Positions 7,548 through 9,576 of a stretch of 9,576 nucleotides of DNA are shown here, piece by piece (positions within the stretch are counted from its first letter, which is position 1; every line of letters starts with the position of its first letter). Position numbers and translations under genes: made by a program. The DNA lies in assembly GCA_023818745.1 (NCBI GenBank), contig JAMWBY010000047.1:1-9576 (forward strand). The letters are read 5' to 3'. This stretch comes from Candidatus Omnitrophota bacterium (GTDB lineage: Bacteria > Ratteibacteria > UBA8468 > B48-G9 > JAFGKM01). A model generated the notes under the pieces. It had not been told where the DNA came from and ran no database searches. It was given only the letters and a program-made list of their open reading frames with translations.

Positions 7548-9463
7548 GAATTATACTTGCAACTAAATCAGAAAGAAGAAAAATTCTTTTTAAGAAAATA
7601 ATTGAAAACTTTGAAGTGATTGAAAGTAATTTTGAGGAGAAATCAATAAAAGAAAAAGACCCTGTAAAATTTGCAGTTGAATGTGCAATTGGAAAAGCCA
7701 AAAGTGTAGGAGAAAAATATCCCGAATCTATTGTAGTAGGAGCAGACACAGTTGTTTATGTAAATGATGAAATTATAGGTAAACCGGAAAACTATGAAGA
7801 AGCAAAAATTATTCTAAAAAAATTGTCAGGGACAAGACATAAGGTAATCACAGGAATTGCTATTTATCAGAAGGAAAAAGAAAAATTACTGGTTGACTAT
7901 GAAGTAAGTTTTGTTAAGTTTAAGGAATTAAAAGACCAAGAAATAGAAGATTATTTAAAAACTGGTGATTTTTTTGACAAAGCAGGTGCTTATGGAATAC
8001 AGAATATCGGAGATAAATTTGTAGAGGAAATAGAAGGGGACTTTGATAATGTTGTTGGATTACCTATCCAAAAAACAAAAGATTTGCTTGATAGATTTTT
8101 TTCAGAAATAATTTCAGTTGATATAGAAGATATTGCTTTTCCAAATAACTGGGCTGTTGCCAGATATAATAATCTTGTAATATTTGTTCCTGGCGGAATT
8201 GTTGGAGATAGAGTAAAAGTTAAATTATCAAAAGGTTTGAAAAACTATGCATTTGGAGAAATTGTTGAAATAGAAAAAAGTTCTGAATTTAGAGTAAAGC
8301 CATTATGTGAACACTTTAATTTTTGTGGTGGTTGTGTTTTTCAAAATTTGTTATATGAAAAACAAATTGAACTTAAAAAAAATTATTTTATCCAGACATT
8401 AAAAAAAATAGGTAATTTTGATGAAAAGTTCAATATAGAAGAAATTATACCATCTCCTGAAATTTATTTTTATAGAAATAAAATGGAGTTCGCATTTGGA
8501 AGTTATAATAATAAGATTGTTCTTGGTTTAAGAGAAAGAAGGTATCCATATAAAAGATATAGAAAAAATGTAGTGCCATTAAAAAAATGTTATATATTTA
8601 GTGAAAGTGTTGAGAAAATTTTCCCTTGTGTGCTTAATTTTTTAAATAATTTAAATTTAGAACCATATGACCCATTTGAGAAAAAAGGAATTTTAAGACA
8701 TCTTGTAATAAGAGAAAGTAAAAATAAAAATGAAATAATGATAATTTTAGTAACAAAAAGTATCTCAAAAAATATAGATTTTGTAGGTTTAATAGATTTG
8801 CTTTTAAGTGAAATTAAAGAAATAAAAAGTATTTATTGGGTTGAGAATAACCAGCTATCCGATGTTGTATCTTATGAAAAAAAACATTTAATTTATGGAA
8901 ACCCTTACATAGAAGAAATCTTAGGAAACTTAAATTTTAGAATTTATCCAGAGATATTCTTTCAGCCAAATACAAAAGTGGCAGAAATTCTATATGGAAA
9001 AATAAAGGAAAATGTTAAAGAAGGAAGTAAAATTGTGGGTTTGTTTTCAGGAAGTGGTGGAATTGAAATATTTCTTTCTGATAGAGTAAAAGAAGTTATT
9101 GGTGTTGACTGGGAAGAGTTTAATATTAACACAGCAGTTGAAAATTGTGAAATAAATCATATAAGAAATTGTAAATTTTATAAAGATAAATCAGAAAACT
9201 TTTTGAATAATATAGAAGATTTAAAAGGGGTTGATTATTTAATAGTTGACCCTCCAAGAGGTGGATTGAGTAAGAAATGTATTAAAAAAATCTTAAAAGT
9301 TAATTTTCCTTTTATCATATATGTTTCATGTAATCCATCTACTCTTGCAAGAGATTTAAAAGAAATAAGAGAAGGAGGATATATTCTAAAAAAAATATTT
9401 TTATTTGATATGTTTCCACATACAACTCATATAGAGTCAATAACTATTCTTGAGAAAGTTTAA
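7544..9463 (+). CDS. Fusion protein: Maf/YhdE-type nucleotide pyrophosphatase + RlmD/TrmA-type RNA m5U methyltransferase
   Basis: 639 residues in one frame. Residues 1-~186 are a complete Maf domain: LATKSERRKIL (5-15), GADTVV (66-71, Asp68 presumed catalytic), GKP (79-81), LSGTRHKVITG (94-104), DKAGAYGIQ (145-153), NVVGLP (169-174). DKAGAYGIQ marks the YhdE (dTTP/UTP) rather than the YceF (m7GTP) subgroup. A TRAM-like domain follows with no real linker at ~189-246. Next come iron-sulfur cysteines Cys255-x5-Cys261-x2-Cys264 and Cys349, as in RlmD. The Rossmann methyltransferase has FFQPN (472-476), SAM loop GLFSGSGG (499-506), VDPPRGG (568-574), nucleophile Cys596 in VSCNPSTLARDL, and base Glu631 in the HTTHIE block. 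All catalytic residues of both halves appear intact. No usable internal start with a ribosome site exists near the junction. The methylated RNA site (23S U1939/U747 or tRNA U54 types) cannot be assigned by eye. Confidence 0.93.
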   Translation: MRIILATKSERRKILFKKIIENFEVIESNFEEKSIKEKDPVKFAVECAIGKAKSVGEKYPESIVVGADTVVYVNDEIIGKPENYEEAKIILKKLSGTRHKVITGIAIYQKEKEKLLVDYEVSFVKFKELKDQEIEDYLKTGDFFDKAGAYGIQNIGDKFVEEIEGDFDNVVGLPIQKTKDLLDRFFSEIISVDIEDIAFPNNWAVARYNNLVIFVPGGIVGDRVKVKLSKGLKNYAFGEIVEIEKSSEFRVKPLCEHFNFCGGCVFQNLLYEKQIELKKNYFIQTLKKIGNFDEKFNIEEIIPSPEIYFYRNKMEFAFGSYNNKIVLGLRERRYPYKRYRKNVVPLKKCYIFSESVEKIFPCVLNFLNNLNLEPYDPFEKKGILRHLVIRESKNKNEIMIILVTKSISKNIDFVGLIDLLLSEIKEIKSIYWVENNQLSDVVSYEKKHLIYGNPYIEEILGNLNFRIYPEIFFQPNTKVAEILYGKIKENVKEGSKIVGLFSGSGGIEIFLSDRVKEVIGVDWEEFNINTAVENCEINHIRNCKFYKDKSENFLNNIEDLKGVDYLIVDPPRGGLSKKCIKKILKVNFPFIIYVSCNPSTLARDLKEIREGGYILKKIFLFDMFPHTTHIESITILEKV

Positions 9464-9575
9464 ATTGGAATTTAATTTCTGTTTCAATATCTGCAGTTTC
9501 ATATTTTTTGATAATTTCTAAAAATTTAATTAAAGGAAATTGTTTAAATATTTCTGTGTAATTTTTAATAAAGTC
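9444..9575 (-). CDS. Unidentified protein, C-terminal 43 residues (5' end outside window)
   Basis: The only open minus-strand frame at this edge ends in TAG at 9446-9444. It encodes 43 residues with an amphipathic Leu/Ile/Phe/Lys pattern, including FPLIKFLEIIKKYE and a Thr/Glu/Ile-rich tail ending SQE. No motif allows identification. It is convergent with the fusion gene, and their ends overlap by 20 nt. Support is limited: it is short, in AT-rich DNA, but the composition looks protein-like and no plus-strand frame continues here. It may be a real gene end or spurious. Confidence 0.45.
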   Translation of the reverse strand, partial: DFIKNYTEIFKQFPLIKFLEIIKKYETADIETEIKFQFKLSQE

Positions 9576-9576
9576 A

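Noticed and set aside
8090..8140. Internal start that would make the methyltransferase a separate protein from Maf
   Set aside because: Near the junction there is no in-frame ATG or GTG and no Shine-Dalgarno; one TTG (Leu181) lies within the last Maf helix.
311..8408. A8/T8 homopolymer runs in ogg (e.g. 312-319, 381-388, 531-538), mutL (1870-1877, 2089-2096) and the fusion gene (8375-8382, 8401-8408) as phase-variation contingency tracts
   Set aside because: None noticed exceeds 8 nt and they occur across several genes, as expected from AAA/TTT codons in AT-rich DNA. Nothing singles out the repair genes.
1..9576. CRISPR array, transposon, phage, tRNA/rRNA or defence system
   Set aside because: No regularly spaced repeats, transposase or integrase motifs, terminal repeats or structured RNA signatures were seen. 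The content is housekeeping and repair.

Overview
The window is a gene-dense, very AT-rich stretch of a bacterial chromosome. By eye GC is well below 35%, proteins are rich in Lys/Ile/Asn/Phe, and no intergenic gap exceeds about 45 nt. Bacterial origin is supported by mutS, mutL, rmuC, an FmdB-type protein and sigma70-like promoter hexamers. The lineage cannot be fixed from this sequence. An archaeal/Thermotoga-type Ogg2 glycosylase and strongly purine-loaded coding strands would fit an anaerobic, possibly thermophilic, little-cultivated lineage, but that is inference.

Layout: (1) positions 2-833, plus strand: the C-terminal end of an FmdB-family zinc-ribbon protein, overlapped by an Ogg2 8-oxoguanine DNA glycosylase/AP lyase. 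(2) 859-6374, minus strand: rmuC, mutS and mutL in that transcriptional order. mutS and mutL overlap, and a likely promoter precedes both rmuC and mutS. (3) 6414-9463, plus strand: a spore-photoproduct-lyase-like (SplB/COG1533) radical SAM protein, coupled by an ATGA overlap to one 639-residue protein that joins a complete Maf/YhdE nucleotide pyrophosphatase to a complete RlmD/TrmA-type RNA m5U methyltransferase. (4) 9444-9575, minus strand: the C-terminal end of an unidentified convergent gene.

The contents share a theme of genome and nucleotide-pool maintenance: base excision of 8-oxoG (Ogg2), mismatch repair with a nicking-type MutL (MutS/MutL, no MutH in view), a RmuC nuclease-fold protein, a photoproduct-lyase-like radical SAM enzyme, and a house-cleaning NTP pyrophosphatase. 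The most unusual item is the Maf-m5U-methyltransferase fusion. YhdE-type Maf enzymes hydrolyse 5-methyl-UTP among other pyrimidine nucleotides, so one polypeptide may both make m5U in RNA and destroy the free nucleotide that m5U-RNA turnover could generate.

No rRNA, tRNA, CRISPR array, insertion sequence, riboswitch or convincing intrinsic terminator was found. The first genes of the minus-strand transcripts appear to have leaderless or nearly leaderless mRNAs, whereas the internal operon gene at 7544 has a clear Shine-Dalgarno sequence.
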